A stretch of DNA of 35,494 nucleotides from CAYPHY01 sp964410625 (GCA_964410625.1 CAYPHY010000052.1:1-35494), one strand, 5' to 3'; counted from the stretch's first letter, positions 16,015 through 24,630 are shown. Translations and numbers: made by a program. The notes: a model not told the origin generated them from the letters alone.

Positions 16015-16926
16015 ATACCGGATTCTCGGATCGATCACTGAATAGGCCATGTCGGTCAGAAGATTCAAAACGATGACCACCAGACTGGTGAAGAAAGCGA
16101 TAGCCTGCACCAGGGGGAAGTCTCGTCCGGCCACCGCTTGCGCCAGCAAATTGCCCAAACCGGGCCAGGAGAAAATGGTCTCGATATAGATCGAGCCACT
16201 TAACAAATATCCAAATTGAACGCCGATCACGCTGACCAGGGCGATAGCCGCATTCCTGAACACATGGTTGAAGGAAATAGCACTTCGTGTCAAGCCCTTA
16301 CTCCGCGCTGTGCGAATGTAGTCCTCACTGCGGATTTCCAGCACGGCCGAGCGCGTCAGCCGCACCAATTGACCCATCGTCGCCAGCCCTAAAGCAAAGG
16401 CGGGTAAGACAACCGACTCCGGCCGGTCACGGCCGAAGGAAGGGAACCAGCCCAGGTTGACGGCGAACACCACAATCAAAATCAGTGCCAACCAGAAATT
16501 GGGGATCGTCTGCCCGACCAGACCCACGCCGCGAGCGATTGAGTCCACAATGCTACCGGGATTAGAGCCTCCAATCAGCCCCAAAGGAATGGCAATGACG
16601 ATAGCCATTAGCAAAGCTATACTAGCCAGTTGGATCGTCGCCGGTAGTCGTTCCAGAATCAAGTCCAATGCCGGTCGCCGGTGGTGGAGCGAATTGCCAA
16701 AATCACCGGTCAAGGCGCCGCTGGCGAAGTCGCTAAATTGAACCAGCAACGGCCGATTAAAGCCCATCGCCTCGCGCATCGCTTCGATCTGCTCCGGCGA
16801 CGCCTCCCGTGAGACCATCAACGATGCCGGATCACCCGTCGCGCGCACCATTAAGAACACCAGCAGCAGCACGCCAACCAGGATCAGCACCGACTGCACC
16901 AAACGAGATAAAAGATAGCGTTGCAT
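16006..16926 (-). CDS. ABC transporter permease, OppB/DppB-like (306 aa)
   Basis: The N-terminal helix MQRYLLSRLVQSVLILVGVLLLVFLMV and the following region GDPASLMVSREASPEQIEAMREAMGFNRPL are hallmarks of OppB/DppB permeases. Six hydrophobic segments are visible. The EAA-type loop is IRTARSKGLTRSAISFNHVFRNAAIAL, and IYIETIFSWPGLGNLLAQAV is another family block. It forms a heterodimeric channel with the OppC-like protein. Its terminal Gly-Glu-stop lies inside the repeat at 15860-16014. No strong ribosome site precedes the ATG. Confidence 0.93.
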   Translation of the reverse strand: MQRYLLSRLVQSVLILVGVLLLVFLMVRATGDPASLMVSREASPEQIEAMREAMGFNRPLLVQFSDFASGALTGDFGNSLHHRRPALDLILERLPATIQLASIALLMAIVIAIPLGLIGGSNPGSIVDSIARGVGLVGQTIPNFWLALILIVVFAVNLGWFPSFGRDRPESVVLPAFALGLATMGQLVRLTRSAVLEIRSEDYIRTARSKGLTRSAISFNHVFRNAAIALVSVIGVQFGYLLSGSIYIETIFSWPGLGNLLAQAVAGRDFPLVQAIAFFTSLVVIVLNLLTDMAYSVIDPRIRYGE

Positions 16927-16937
16927 AAGGCTCTAGT

Positions 16938-17027
16938 GGGGAGATTAGGAGACCAGGAGATTAGGAGACTGAGAGAATGCAATCTCTAGTCTCTAATCTC
17001 CTAATCTCCTAGTCTCTTAGTCTCTCA
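16938..17027. repeat. Low-complexity palindrome of GGAGATTAGGAGAC words
   Basis: The left half (GGAGATTAGGAGACCAGGAG and on) is largely complementary to the right half made of CTAATCTCCTAATCTCCTAG words. It occupies the whole gap between the substrate-binding protein and OppB-like genes. It belongs to the same word family as 15860-16014 and the stretch near 650-680. Confidence 0.75.
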
Positions 17028-17028
17028 G

Positions 17029-18711
17029 CTATTCTTCCACCCACACATCATGGAGGAAATAATCCTCGGCCGCGCGGGGGCGGTAATTCTGCACATTGTC
17101 ACGGATCGCTTCAAAGGTTTGTGGCTGGTAGAGATAGATGAAGGGCGGGTTCTCATACATGTACTGCTGCAACTCAACATACAGATCAGCACGCGCCGCG
17201 TCATCCACCGTTACGGAAATCTCATCCATCAAGCGGTCAATCTCCGGATCAGACCAGGAGGAGAAGCTGGAGTCCATGCCGCCCAATGCGCCGATTAACC
17301 GGGGCAAGGCTTCGCCACTGGTCTCTGACCAGCTATCGCCAAACAGCGGAGGCAATTGCTTTTCCGCTTCTAGGTCCCAGTAAGCGGCCGATTCCATCAG
17401 TTCCAGTTCAGTCTCAATTCCCACATCGCTCAGATACCCCTGAATCGCCTCACACACCTGCTCGAAGTTGGTGTATGCGCCAATGGGACAGGCGAAGCCC
17501 ATACTAAAGCCATCTTCGTAACCCGCCTCGGCCAACAGCTCCATCGCTCGTTCGGGATCATAGGAATACGGCTCAAGGCTGGTGTCGTAGCCCAGGTTAG
17601 CGGTAGTCACGAAGCCGGTCAATAGTTGGGCGTTGCCTTCAAAGAGCGCGTCCACAATCGCCTGGCGGTCTACGGCATGGTTCATTGCCTGGCGGACAAG
17701 TGGGTCTTCAGTTGGTTCGCCCACGCCACTGGTCAGATTGTTAAAGGCGATGTAGTAGACACGATCAACCGGATAGGTAACGACCTCCACACCTGGAACC
17801 CCCTCCAGGCTGGCTGCCTCTTCCGCGCTGAGGCGGCCGACAATATGCACCTCACCCGTCTGGATCGCCGCCACACGAGTAGAGGACTCTGGAATGGAGC
17901 GGAAAACAACCCGCTGCGCTCGCGGCACACCCTCTTGCCAGTAATCAGGGTTGGCTTCATAAACGATGCGGTCGCCATCCACCCATTCCACAAACTTATA
18001 CGGGCCAGTGCCAACGGGCGCAGTTCCAAAAGCGACATCGCCAACCTCGGCCGTATGTACCGGCGGCACCATCGCCCAGTTCGTAGCTACCACACGCAGG
18101 AAGAGCGGGTCTGGGCCATCTGTGGTGATCTTCACCGTGTAGTCGTCAATTTTCTCCACCGCAACGGCGCGTGTCCAGCGATCACTCCATTGCATCTCCG
18201 GACTTGAACCCCGTTCCCAGGAGAAGACGACCGAATCGGCATTAAAGGGTTCCCCATTGTGGAAGGTAACGTCCTGGCGCAAGGTGAGAGTATATTCGCT
18301 GCCATCGTCCGAAACGACCCAACTTTCGGCCAGCGCCGGGACCACATTCCCTTCATCGTCTAGCCAGACCAGCGAATCATAGGCAGGCCAGGAGGCGTTG
18401 GTAGCGTTGCGCTCGGCCGCGACGGGCATGTCGAGCGAGTTGGGGAAAGTGGAGAGGGCGATAATCAATTCGCCGGACGCCTCGCCTGCGGGTGCGGCCG
18501 GTTCCTCGGCCGCTGGCTCTTCAGCAGCGGGTTCCTCAGCGGCCGGTTCTTCAGCCACCGGTTCCTCAGCAGGTTCTTCGGCCGCTGGTTCTTCGGCCGC
18601 CGGTTCTTCTATCTCAGGGGCCGTCTCCGGCGTTCCCGCCGTAGACTGGCAGCCAACGACGATGAGCGCCAATAATAAAAACAGGATCAGCGGGTATCGC
18701 TTGCGTAACAT
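17029..18711 (-). CDS. ABC transporter substrate-binding lipoprotein, family 5 (560 aa)
   Basis: GGAGGAAG precedes the ATG. The lipobox LIVVGC puts the lipidated Cys at residue 21. Residues of about 33-75 are a low-complexity Glu-Pro-Ala linker (EEPAAEEPAAEEP), an extended tether. The rest is a SBP_bac_5 protein: ALAESWVVSDDGSEYTLTLRQDVTFHNGEPFNADSVVFSWER is the family signature (about 123-165), and DPLVRQAMNHAVDRQAIVDALFEGNAQ is the second. Such proteins deliver peptides, nickel, opines or other ligands to Opp/Dpp-type permeases. The linked MetE-like, RidA and nitrilase genes make a modified amino acid, amide or methylated compound as plausible as a peptide. Confidence 0.92.
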   Translation of the reverse strand: MLRKRYPLILFLLLALIVVGCQSTAGTPETAPEIEEPAAEEPAAEEPAEEPVAEEPAAEEPAAEEPAAEEPAAPAGEASGELIIALSTFPNSLDMPVAAERNATNASWPAYDSLVWLDDEGNVVPALAESWVVSDDGSEYTLTLRQDVTFHNGEPFNADSVVFSWERGSSPEMQWSDRWTRAVAVEKIDDYTVKITTDGPDPLFLRVVATNWAMVPPVHTAEVGDVAFGTAPVGTGPYKFVEWVDGDRIVYEANPDYWQEGVPRAQRVVFRSIPESSTRVAAIQTGEVHIVGRLSAEEAASLEGVPGVEVVTYPVDRVYYIAFNNLTSGVGEPTEDPLVRQAMNHAVDRQAIVDALFEGNAQLLTGFVTTANLGYDTSLEPYSYDPERAMELLAEAGYEDGFSMGFACPIGAYTNFEQVCEAIQGYLSDVGIETELELMESAAYWDLEAEKQLPPLFGDSWSETSGEALPRLIGALGGMDSSFSSWSDPEIDRLMDEISVTVDDAARADLYVELQQYMYENPPFIYLYQPQTFEAIRDNVQNYRPRAAEDYFLHDVWVEE

Positions 18712-18799
18712 GATCTTCTTCCTCCGATTGCTTTATGTTTTCAAAACGACTGTCTCTGTCACTACCAGACAAAACCCTCGCTAGAACCACCTCCTTCCT

Positions 18800-18826
18800 G
18801 TAACGCGATTTGGAAAATCGCGCTAC
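18800..18826. terminator. 12-bp stem hairpin overlapping the phosphatase stop codon
   Basis: GTAACGCGATTT (18800-18811) and AAATCGCGCTAC (18815-18826) pair with one mismatch around a 3-nt loop. The TAG stop of the phosphatase gene is in the right arm. It may attenuate transcription before the transporter genes. It shares its ends with the hairpin at 5152-5175. Confidence 0.55.
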
Positions 18827-19647
18827 GATGTATTAAAGATCTCACTCACACAACACCCCTCCCACTCACGATTTGGCGCAACGTCCAAAAGATGCGCCAA
18901 CGTTGGAGCCGTATCCAGGAGCGTGACCGTCGTCTTAATTTCGTAACCGGCGCGAATACCAGGCCCGGCGATCATCCAGGGGATGGTCATATCTTCCGCT
19001 GCATCCGTGCCATGTGTGCGCTCGTGGCCGCCGTGATCGCTCAGCAAGAGAACGGTGCTATCGGCCGGTAATCCCTCCAGCAACAGACCGACCGCACCAT
19101 CCACCCGCGTCAACTGCGCCAGATACTCGGCCGACATCCAGCCATAGATATGACCATAGGTATCTACAGTTCCAAAATAAACAAAGGCAAAATCTGGCTT
19201 GTCGCTTTGAATATAACGAACCGCCTCCTCAGCCACGACCCTGTCCCCTTCCGGGTCGGTATACACATTGTCACGAAAGTAGGAGAAGTTCAAACTTCCT
19301 GGTGAGTTTAGATTACGCAGCGGTTCCCAGTTGTGGAAGAAAGCGGTATGCCGCCCGGCCGCCCGCGCTGCTTCGATTAGACCGGGCAACGGCCGTGCCA
19401 TCGGCTGCCAATCGTTCGTCACGATTCCATGCCGTGCCGGTGGGACACTATGGAAGATGGACATGTGGCAAGGGAGCGTCATACTTGGCATGACGGAACA
19501 AGCTTGAAGGGTATACGAGGCGCGTGCCTGCAAGGCGGCGATGTGTGGACTTTGCGAAGGAGACAGCGCATCCGGCCGTACCCCGTCAACCATCACGAGT
19601 ACAATCGGAGGTTTGCCAGATTGTGGAGACGATTCTTGTTCGCTCAC
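18823..19647 (-). CDS. Alkaline-phosphatase superfamily hydrolase, NPP-like (274 aa)
   Basis: It starts at a GTG (19645-19647). PIVLVMVDGVRPDAL (residues 14-28) supplies the first metal Asp; SVMPSMTLPCHMSIFHSVPPARHGIV carries the Thr nucleophile position of nucleotide pyrophosphatase/phosphodiesterase-type enzymes; FVYFGTVDTYGHIYG provides Asp and His, and LLLSDHGGHERTHG provides Asp-His and His for the two-zinc site. At 274 residues it is short for the superfamily but has the full set. No signal peptide is present, so it acts in the cytoplasm. The substrate is unknown, a phosphoester or phosphonoacetate-like compound. It lies between the nitrilase and transporter genes on the same strand. 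Confidence 0.82.
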   Translation of the reverse strand: MSEQESSPQSGKPPIVLVMVDGVRPDALSPSQSPHIAALQARASYTLQACSVMPSMTLPCHMSIFHSVPPARHGIVTNDWQPMARPLPGLIEAARAAGRHTAFFHNWEPLRNLNSPGSLNFSYFRDNVYTDPEGDRVVAEEAVRYIQSDKPDFAFVYFGTVDTYGHIYGWMSAEYLAQLTRVDGAVGLLLEGLPADSTVLLLSDHGGHERTHGTDAAEDMTIPWMIAGPGIRAGYEIKTTVTLLDTAPTLAHLLDVAPNREWEGCCVSEIFNTS

Positions 19648-19670
19648 AAGTATAGAAATCCTGGTAACTA

Positions 19671-19753
19671 TTCACCACAAAGATACAAAGGCACGAAGTT
19701 TCGCCGTTTTTTCTTTGTGTCACGCAAAATTTGCGATGTGCCTTTGTGGTGAA
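19671..19753. repeat. Long imperfect hairpin with 12-bp perfect ends
   Basis: TTCACCACAAAG at 19671-19682 is exactly complementary to CTTTGTGGTGAA at 19742-19753; the interior (AAAGGCACGAAG against TTTGTGTCACGC-type words) pairs partly. It lies in the 257-base gap between the nitrilase and phosphatase genes, the largest gap in the cluster. Confidence 0.75.
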
Positions 19754-19904
19754 AAGCTAGAGAACCTGCATCGTTACAAATCTTGTTGTTCTTACCGGAC
19801 TTGCTGGCACAGTATAATTGTTTTTTGGAACAAGCGCAAAGCGCGTTTGGGAATGAGGCAATCGAGAGTAGTCGTCAGATGTGCCGCTGGCACATCGGCC
19901 GCGT

Positions 19905-20861
19905 TCAATCTTCAAAGCGAACGGAACGGGTATCACGCTCTCGACCGGTCGGCACAGACAACGGCGCGTACAATTCGGGACGGCGTGCTTTCAGCCAGCG
20001 ACGGCCGGAGGAGGTCGGCAGAACCGTCGCATCGAGGTCGGCCACGACCATATCATCGGCCGCCTTGTCCGTTTCCACTAAAATTTCGCCATATGGGTCG
20101 AGGATCATCGCGTTTCCTGTGCGCACTTCGTCATCATCAACCCCGATCCCGTTGCTGAAGAGCAGGAACACACCGTTGTCATGCGCCCGCGCGGGCAGCC
20201 AGCGCATCAACCAGCTACGCCCCTTCGGACCGCGTAACTCAGCTTGGATGGCGGCCGGGTTCTCCTCCCGCTGTTCCCACAATGCCGGATCAATCGCCCC
20301 CATCGCTCGTGGGCTGCGCGAACGAACCCCGCCCGTCTGGTGTGGAGCCAACAACACCTCCGCCCCCATCAGCGCGGTGACCCGCGCATTCTCGATGATG
20401 TTGTTGTCGTAACAGGTGAGCACCCCCACACGGCATCCTTGCGGAATATCAAAAACGGTATAGGCGTTGCCCGATTTCATATATGGGCTGATAAAGGTGT
20501 GGAGCTTGCGGTGGCAGGCAGTTCGGCCGTCGGGCATGGCGACCACATAGCTATTGTACAGCGAGCCGTCTGCGCCTCGCTCAATCAGCCCGGCCCCAAT
20601 CGTCATCTGCTTCTCTTGGGAGAGCGACAACAGGAACTGGGTCGAAGGGCCAGTCGGGACAGGTTCGGCCAACGCTTCAACCGCTTCGCGGCCGAGCTTG
20701 CGAACATGCCAGTAGCCGGTGATGCACATTTCGGGAAAGGCGATCAACCCCACCTGTTGGGCGGCCGCCTGCTCAACAAACGCCTGAATCCTATCCAGGT
20801 TGGCGGACATATCACCCGGACAATGCTGGAATTGGACGGCCGCGGCGCGAATATCCTTCAT
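19905..20861 (-). CDS. Carbon-nitrogen hydrolase of the nitrilase superfamily (318 aa)
   Basis: The catalytic triad is complete: Glu44 in AFPEMCITGY, Lys119 in CHRKLHTF, and Cys150 in VLTCYDNNIIE. The length and the alpha-beta-beta-alpha pattern fit the superfamily, which cleaves amides, carbamoyl groups or nitriles. CYDN after the Cys resembles amidase or N-carbamoyl amidase branches more than true nitrilases. It is a cytoplasmic enzyme. It sits 38 bases downstream of RidA in the catabolic cluster, suggesting that it removes ammonia from an imported N-containing substrate. The exact substrate cannot be assigned. Confidence 0.88.
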   Translation of the reverse strand: MKDIRAAAVQFQHCPGDMSANLDRIQAFVEQAAAQQVGLIAFPEMCITGYWHVRKLGREAVEALAEPVPTGPSTQFLLSLSQEKQMTIGAGLIERGADGSLYNSYVVAMPDGRTACHRKLHTFISPYMKSGNAYTVFDIPQGCRVGVLTCYDNNIIENARVTALMGAEVLLAPHQTGGVRSRSPRAMGAIDPALWEQREENPAAIQAELRGPKGRSWLMRWLPARAHDNGVFLLFSNGIGVDDDEVRTGNAMILDPYGEILVETDKAADDMVVADLDATVLPTSSGRRWLKARRPELYAPLSVPTGRERDTRSVRFED

Positions 20862-20899
20862 AATCTTTGCAGTATAGAGACAAAAAAGACGACGACAAG

Positions 20900-21298
20900 C
20901 TAAAGCGCATCACCTGCTCCAATGATCGCCTCCGCTTCCATCTCGACCAAAAAGATGTCGTCCATAAGTTTGGCTCCGACCAGCGTGCTAACCGGATTAA
21001 TCCCCTTAAAACGCTCACCATGCGCCATCGCCACGCCTTCCCATTGGCTCATATCACCGACATACATCCGTATACGCACCACATCCGCCAGACGGCCGCC
21101 CAATTCGTTGATCGCCTTCTCCATCTTGTCAATAATGTAGTGCGTTTGTGCGGCCGCGTCCCCCGGCCCGACCAGGTTTCCCTCCGGATCGGTGGCGGTT
21201 GTGCCGGCAACCACAATGCGCTCGCCATAGCGGATGGCGCGACAAAAACTATAACGCGCTTCCCAAATCGTTCCTGAGCTAACTGATTGTCTTTCCAT
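20900..21298 (-). CDS. RidA family (YjgF/YER057c/UK114) deaminase-like protein (132 aa)
   Basis: The ATG at 21298 is chosen because AAGGAG lies 7 bases upstream; the frame could extend to 21367 but without a site. The core is clear: YSFCRAIRYGERIVVAGTTA, AQTHYIIDKMEKAINELGGRLADVVRIRMYVGDM and MEAEAIIGAGDAL. RidA proteins hydrolyse reactive enamine/imine intermediates, and the conserved Arg (VVRIRMYV, here Arg before Met-Tyr) is in the active-site region. It lies between the MetE-like and nitrilase genes. A same-length copy with two nonsense codons lies at 8648-9046. Confidence 0.92.
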   Translation of the reverse strand: MERQSVSSGTIWEARYSFCRAIRYGERIVVAGTTATDPEGNLVGPGDAAAQTHYIIDKMEKAINELGGRLADVVRIRMYVGDMSQWEGVAMAHGERFKGINPVSTLVGAKLMDDIFLVEMEAEAIIGAGDAL

Positions 21299-21391
21299 GC
21301 CCCGCTCCTTATTGGTTCTTTGACCAGTGGTGGATGTGGTTGTTCCCGGCATTGCCACGCTGGTCATCGTCTAACAAGCCACAGTTGAAAC

Positions 21392-22558
21392 TTATCCAAG
21401 AAGGCGCTGCGACGCAATTGCCGCCCCCTCTACCAATGAGCGCAACTTGGCCCAGACCACTTCTTCGACGACCATTTTAGAACCAGCGGCCGTCTCAAAG
21501 CCACAATCAGGCGCGGCGATGATGCGCCGGGGGTCGCCAACGGCCGTCGCAATGCGCTCAATCCGGTCGGCAACGACCAGGGGATGCTCGATGAAGTTGG
21601 TGGTGGTGTCAATCACGCCGGAGATCAGCAGCCGGTCGCCAAGGAAATCGGGGTTAGCGAAGAGGCGGTACTCGTGGGCGTGGCGCGGATTGGCCATAGA
21701 AAGCATCACCGCCCCGGCATTGACCTGCGACACCTCCGGCCAGATCTCCTCCAATGGCACATCGCTATCGTGGGGGCCTTCATAATTGCCCCAACAGACG
21801 TGCAGGCGCACTTGTTCGCGCGGAATGGCGTCCAGTGCCTTGTTGATCGCCGCCACCACTGCGCGAACAAAGTCTAGAAAGTCGGACAATGGCTTGTCCT
21901 GGAACATTGTATGGCGTTCCAATGCCAGGTCAGGCGCATCAATTTGCAGGATGAAACCGGCGGCGGCAATCGCCTGGTACTCATGGCGCAATGCTTCGCC
22001 GAGCGCACTTACATAGCTCTCCAAATCCTCATAGTAGGCATTGGGCATTCCGGCGGCGATAATGCCAGGGGAGGGAGCAGAGATGAACGCTTCGGCGAAG
22101 TCGCCCCTTGTATCGGCCAGAAGGCGGCGTAGTTGGTCGATCTCTTGCTCAATCGGTTCCGTGTTAACATAGCGCACCTCGCTGATCGCCGTTGGTGACT
22201 TCAGTAAGTCCACACGTTCATCCGTTCCCATGGCCTGGCGGCGACGTTCGAGGCTGCCAGGATAGCGCAGCAAGTCGGCCATGATCGGCCGCGTTCCCGT
22301 CCCGCCGAAGCCGGTCATGCGATGTTGCACGTAGGTGAAGAAGCTTTCTCGCCCCACTTCGCCATTGTTGACCACATCCAGCCCCACTTCAATCTGTCTG
22401 GCGATGACGGCACGGGTAGCATCCTCAACCGCTTGCTCAAATTCGGCCGCGTCTACCCCTTCCCTGGTAAACCGCGCCTTGTGGAGGGCGATCAAGGATT
22501 GCGGCCGCGGCAAACTGCCCGCGTGGGTGGTCAAAATTTTATCTTGGCTAAACTGCAT
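21392..22558 (-). CDS. Cobalamin-independent methionine synthase C-terminal-like methyl/alkyltransferase (388 aa)
   Basis: The protein is only the zinc-bearing C-terminal barrel of MetE, without the N-terminal half. Zinc ligands are His253 and Cys255 in RLHVCWGN and Cys352 in APDCGFET, matching His-x-Cys...Cys of MetE. TTHAGSLPRPQ at the N-terminus and LQIDAPDLALERH are family blocks. Stand-alone MetE-C proteins include core methionine synthases and enzymes that transfer alkyl groups to other thiols (for example epoxyalkane:coenzyme M transferase). It appears to be the first gene of the minus-strand catabolic cluster, so a role in demethylating or thiol-conjugating the imported compound is plausible. 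A decayed copy of its last 90 residues lies at 35082-35351. Confidence 0.85.
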   Translation of the reverse strand: MQFSQDKILTTHAGSLPRPQSLIALHKARFTREGVDAAEFEQAVEDATRAVIARQIEVGLDVVNNGEVGRESFFTYVQHRMTGFGGTGTRPIMADLLRYPGSLERRRQAMGTDERVDLLKSPTAISEVRYVNTEPIEQEIDQLRRLLADTRGDFAEAFISAPSPGIIAAGMPNAYYEDLESYVSALGEALRHEYQAIAAAGFILQIDAPDLALERHTMFQDKPLSDFLDFVRAVVAAINKALDAIPREQVRLHVCWGNYEGPHDSDVPLEEIWPEVSQVNAGAVMLSMANPRHAHEYRLFANPDFLGDRLLISGVIDTTTNFIEHPLVVADRIERIATAVGDPRRIIAAPDCGFETAAGSKMVVEEVVWAKLRSLVEGAAIASQRLLG

Positions 22559-22931
22559 CGTAACCTCCGGATGAATGGTGAATGATTAATGGTTAACGGT
22601 CAATGGTTAATTGTGAATAGTCAACGATCATTGTAAAGAGCTGCTGTGGTCCATTTGCCACCTGCCGCTTGCTACTCAAACTCGTCAAAATTTGCTGGCA
22701 ACCATCTTCATTTATGCTACGATAGGGGTGCCTGACTATCGTCGAGCTTGTCACAACAATTAAGCAAACAACAATTAAGCAAGTCAATACACATCTGGTC
22801 GGCCGCGCAAGACGTAAAATAGGATAACCCAATAACCGATAAACCTATATCATACCGGTTACACCGCAGCCTGCACATTTACCCATTTATCCACCACTTT
22901 TAGTCAAGTTCAAAAAGGAGAACAAGGACCT
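22559..22931. other. 373-bp divergent intergenic region with a 15-bp tandem repeat
   Basis: This gap separates the minus-strand catabolic cluster from the plus-strand MDMPI gene and should hold both promoters. It contains GGTTAACGGTCAATGGTTAA-type words (about 22590-22620) and a perfect tandem duplication of ACAACAATTAAGCAA at 22753-22767 and 22768-22782. I saw no convincing promoter pair or coding sequence. Confidence 0.55.
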
Positions 22932-23753
22932 ATGGCAATCAATCCAATGGCTTACAGCAGCAAAGAAGAAGTATTGGACGTCGTACGCACAGAGCGTGAC
23001 CGCTTCTATGAGATCATTGACAACCCCGACAACTGGTATGTGGATACCCGCTGTGAAGGCTGGCAGGTGCGCGACATGGTCGGCCACATGATTGACGTGA
23101 CCGAAAGTTACCTGAACCGCTGGGACCAGGCGCACAAGGGTGAGTTGCCGGATGGTATGGGACTGGTGGTCATGGGCGACGAGCTAAACAAGGGAGCTTT
23201 GGCCCACCGCAACTTGTCCCGCGAGGAAGCGATTTCTCGCCTGAAAGCCGACTCCGACAAGATGATGTCGATCTTTGAGGGGTTGTCGGAAGATGATTGG
23301 AATAACTTTATGGTCTCGCATGTTTTCATGGGGCCGCTCCCCCCGCTGTTCTATCCCGCCTTCCAGATTATGGACTATGGCGTCCATACCTGGGATATGC
23401 ATTGGGGCCTCGGTGACAAAGATGCGCGGCTGGACGAGCGCACGGCCGGGATCCTCATCCCTTACATGTTCATCCTCTGGCAATATACGGTGGATCAGGA
23501 AGCGGCAAAGGGTAACGATGTCACTTATGGCGTTATTGCCGATGGCGAATGGGGCGGTAAGTGGAAGGTGACGGTGAAGGACGGGCAGTTCAACGCAGAG
23601 CCGACCGATGACTTGAGCGATGTCGAAGCCACGCTCCACTTTGAGCATCCCTCTGACCTGGTTCTGACCGCCTATCAACGCTTCCCCGGTGGCACGGCGA
23701 CCGGCGACCCGGAAGCGGTGGCTAAGGTGCGTAGTTTGTTCCACACGATTTAA
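22932..23753 (+). CDS. MDMPI/DinB-like protein with SCP2-like C-terminal domain (273 aa)
   Basis: AAGGAG and AAGGACC lie just upstream of the ATG. Residues of about 10-180 match the four-helix maleylpyruvate isomerase N-terminal/DinB-like fold (TIGR03083-type): CEGWQVRDMVGHMIDVTESYL carries the first metal-type His, and YGVHTWDMHWGLG carries the others. Residues of about 190-273 form the sterol-carrier-like C-terminal domain (GKWKVTVKDGQFNAEPTDDLSDVEATLHFEHPSDLVLTAYQRF). Related enzymes use mycothiol or bacillithiol, but many are uncharacterised. The metal His positions are present; the substrate is unknown. Confidence 0.8.
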   Translation: MAINPMAYSSKEEVLDVVRTERDRFYEIIDNPDNWYVDTRCEGWQVRDMVGHMIDVTESYLNRWDQAHKGELPDGMGLVVMGDELNKGALAHRNLSREEAISRLKADSDKMMSIFEGLSEDDWNNFMVSHVFMGPLPPLFYPAFQIMDYGVHTWDMHWGLGDKDARLDERTAGILIPYMFILWQYTVDQEAAKGNDVTYGVIADGEWGGKWKVTVKDGQFNAEPTDDLSDVEATLHFEHPSDLVLTAYQRFPGGTATGDPEAVAKVRSLFHTI

Positions 23754-23775
23754 GCAAGGGTAGCCAGTATAGCCG

Positions 23776-23826
23776 GTGGGCAGTAGGCAGTGTATGCATT
23801 GTCCAGTCTACTGCATACTGCCCACT
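23776..23826. repeat. Imperfect palindrome of GTGGGCAGTAGGCAGT words
   Basis: GTGGGCAGTAGGCAGT on the left pairs with the ACTGCATACTGCCCAC stretch on the right with mismatches. It sits between the MDMPI and GNAT genes and shares its words with the signal-peptide-coding stretches near 5010 and 5290. Confidence 0.6.
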
Positions 23827-23854
23827 CCCTATTGGCTACTGAATTAGAGGCACT

Positions 23855-24499
23855 ATGCGGCCGTGGACGGTTGAATATGGGACGCTTTGGGCGTGGGAGC
23901 AGGAGAACGGCCGCCCGCCCCCATTGCCGGTGCAGATCGCAGGGATTTTCCAAGAATTAACCACATCAGATGTAGACGAATTGGCAGCGGCGATGGGGTT
24001 GCCGGGACCAGAAGTGGTAGAACAGCGATTATCTGCCGGTCGCCGCTGTTTTACCCTAAAGGCCGACGGCCGGATCATCACCTATGGCTGGGTGACACAC
24101 GGCCCCGAGTCGGTGGGTGAGCTGGAACGACGGTTTCATCTGGAGCAAGATGAAACCTATGTCTGGGACTGCGCTACCGTTACCCAATGGCGTATGAAGG
24201 GGGGATATAGCACGCTGTTGAATCGGATCATCAACCATTTACATGATGAAGGAGTTCCGCGCATCTGGATTGGCGCCTCGCGGCTCAACCACCCTTCGGT
24301 GCGCGGCATCGCGAATGCTGGCTTCACTCACGTAATTGACGTCACCTACCGCCGCTTCCTCCGGCTATCCCTCTTGCGCCTCCATCCTTCTCCCGCCACC
24401 TCCCCCCATCTGACAGCGGCCGCTTACCGCATCCTGATCAACGACCACGAGCGGTTGCTCGGCCGCGCCGCAATTGGCTATTTACGCGGTCAACAATAG
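23855..24499 (+). CDS. GNAT-family N-acetyltransferase-like protein (214 aa)
   Basis: GAGG lies 5 bases before the ATG. The central region shows the GNAT pattern: RRCFTLKADGRIITYGWVTHG (beta2-beta3, near residues 62-82), TYVWDCATVTQWRMKGGYSTLLNRIINHL (beta4 then the acyl-CoA pyrophosphate loop, here WRMKGGYST in place of Q/RxxGxG/A), and RIWIGASRLNHPSVRGIANAGFTHVIDVTYRRFL (beta5-beta6). The altered CoA loop makes the acetyl donor use likely but not certain. The substrate is unknown. It follows the MDMPI gene on the same strand after a 101-base gap with a palindrome. Confidence 0.68.
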   Translation: MRPWTVEYGTLWAWEQENGRPPPLPVQIAGIFQELTTSDVDELAAAMGLPGPEVVEQRLSAGRRCFTLKADGRIITYGWVTHGPESVGELERRFHLEQDETYVWDCATVTQWRMKGGYSTLLNRIINHLHDEGVPRIWIGASRLNHPSVRGIANAGFTHVIDVTYRRFLRLSLLRLHPSPATSPHLTAAAYRILINDHERLLGRAAIGYLRGQQ

Positions 24500-24630
24500 C
24501 GTGTATATTCATCACTTACACAGTTCATAACATTCCCGACACGAAGGCGCGAGTTTTACAAAATCAGAAAATAGAATTCGTGCTATTCGTGTCAATAGTG
24601 CGTAATTTTCAGACAAGTGTCACTGCCTAT

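Noticed and set aside
15860..17027. Tandem CTCCCAGTCT and GGAGATTAGG units as a CRISPR array
   Set aside because: Units are short and contiguous, without unique spacers of constant length, and no cas gene is present.
19541..20412. Long plus-strand frames opposite the phosphatase and nitrilase genes
   Set aside because: Shadows of the minus-strand genes; the translations are rich in Arg/Pro/Ser and show no motifs.
22593..22832. 79-codon minus-strand frame in the divergent gap
   Set aside because: It runs across low-complexity GGTTAA words and the 15-bp tandem repeat; no coding character.
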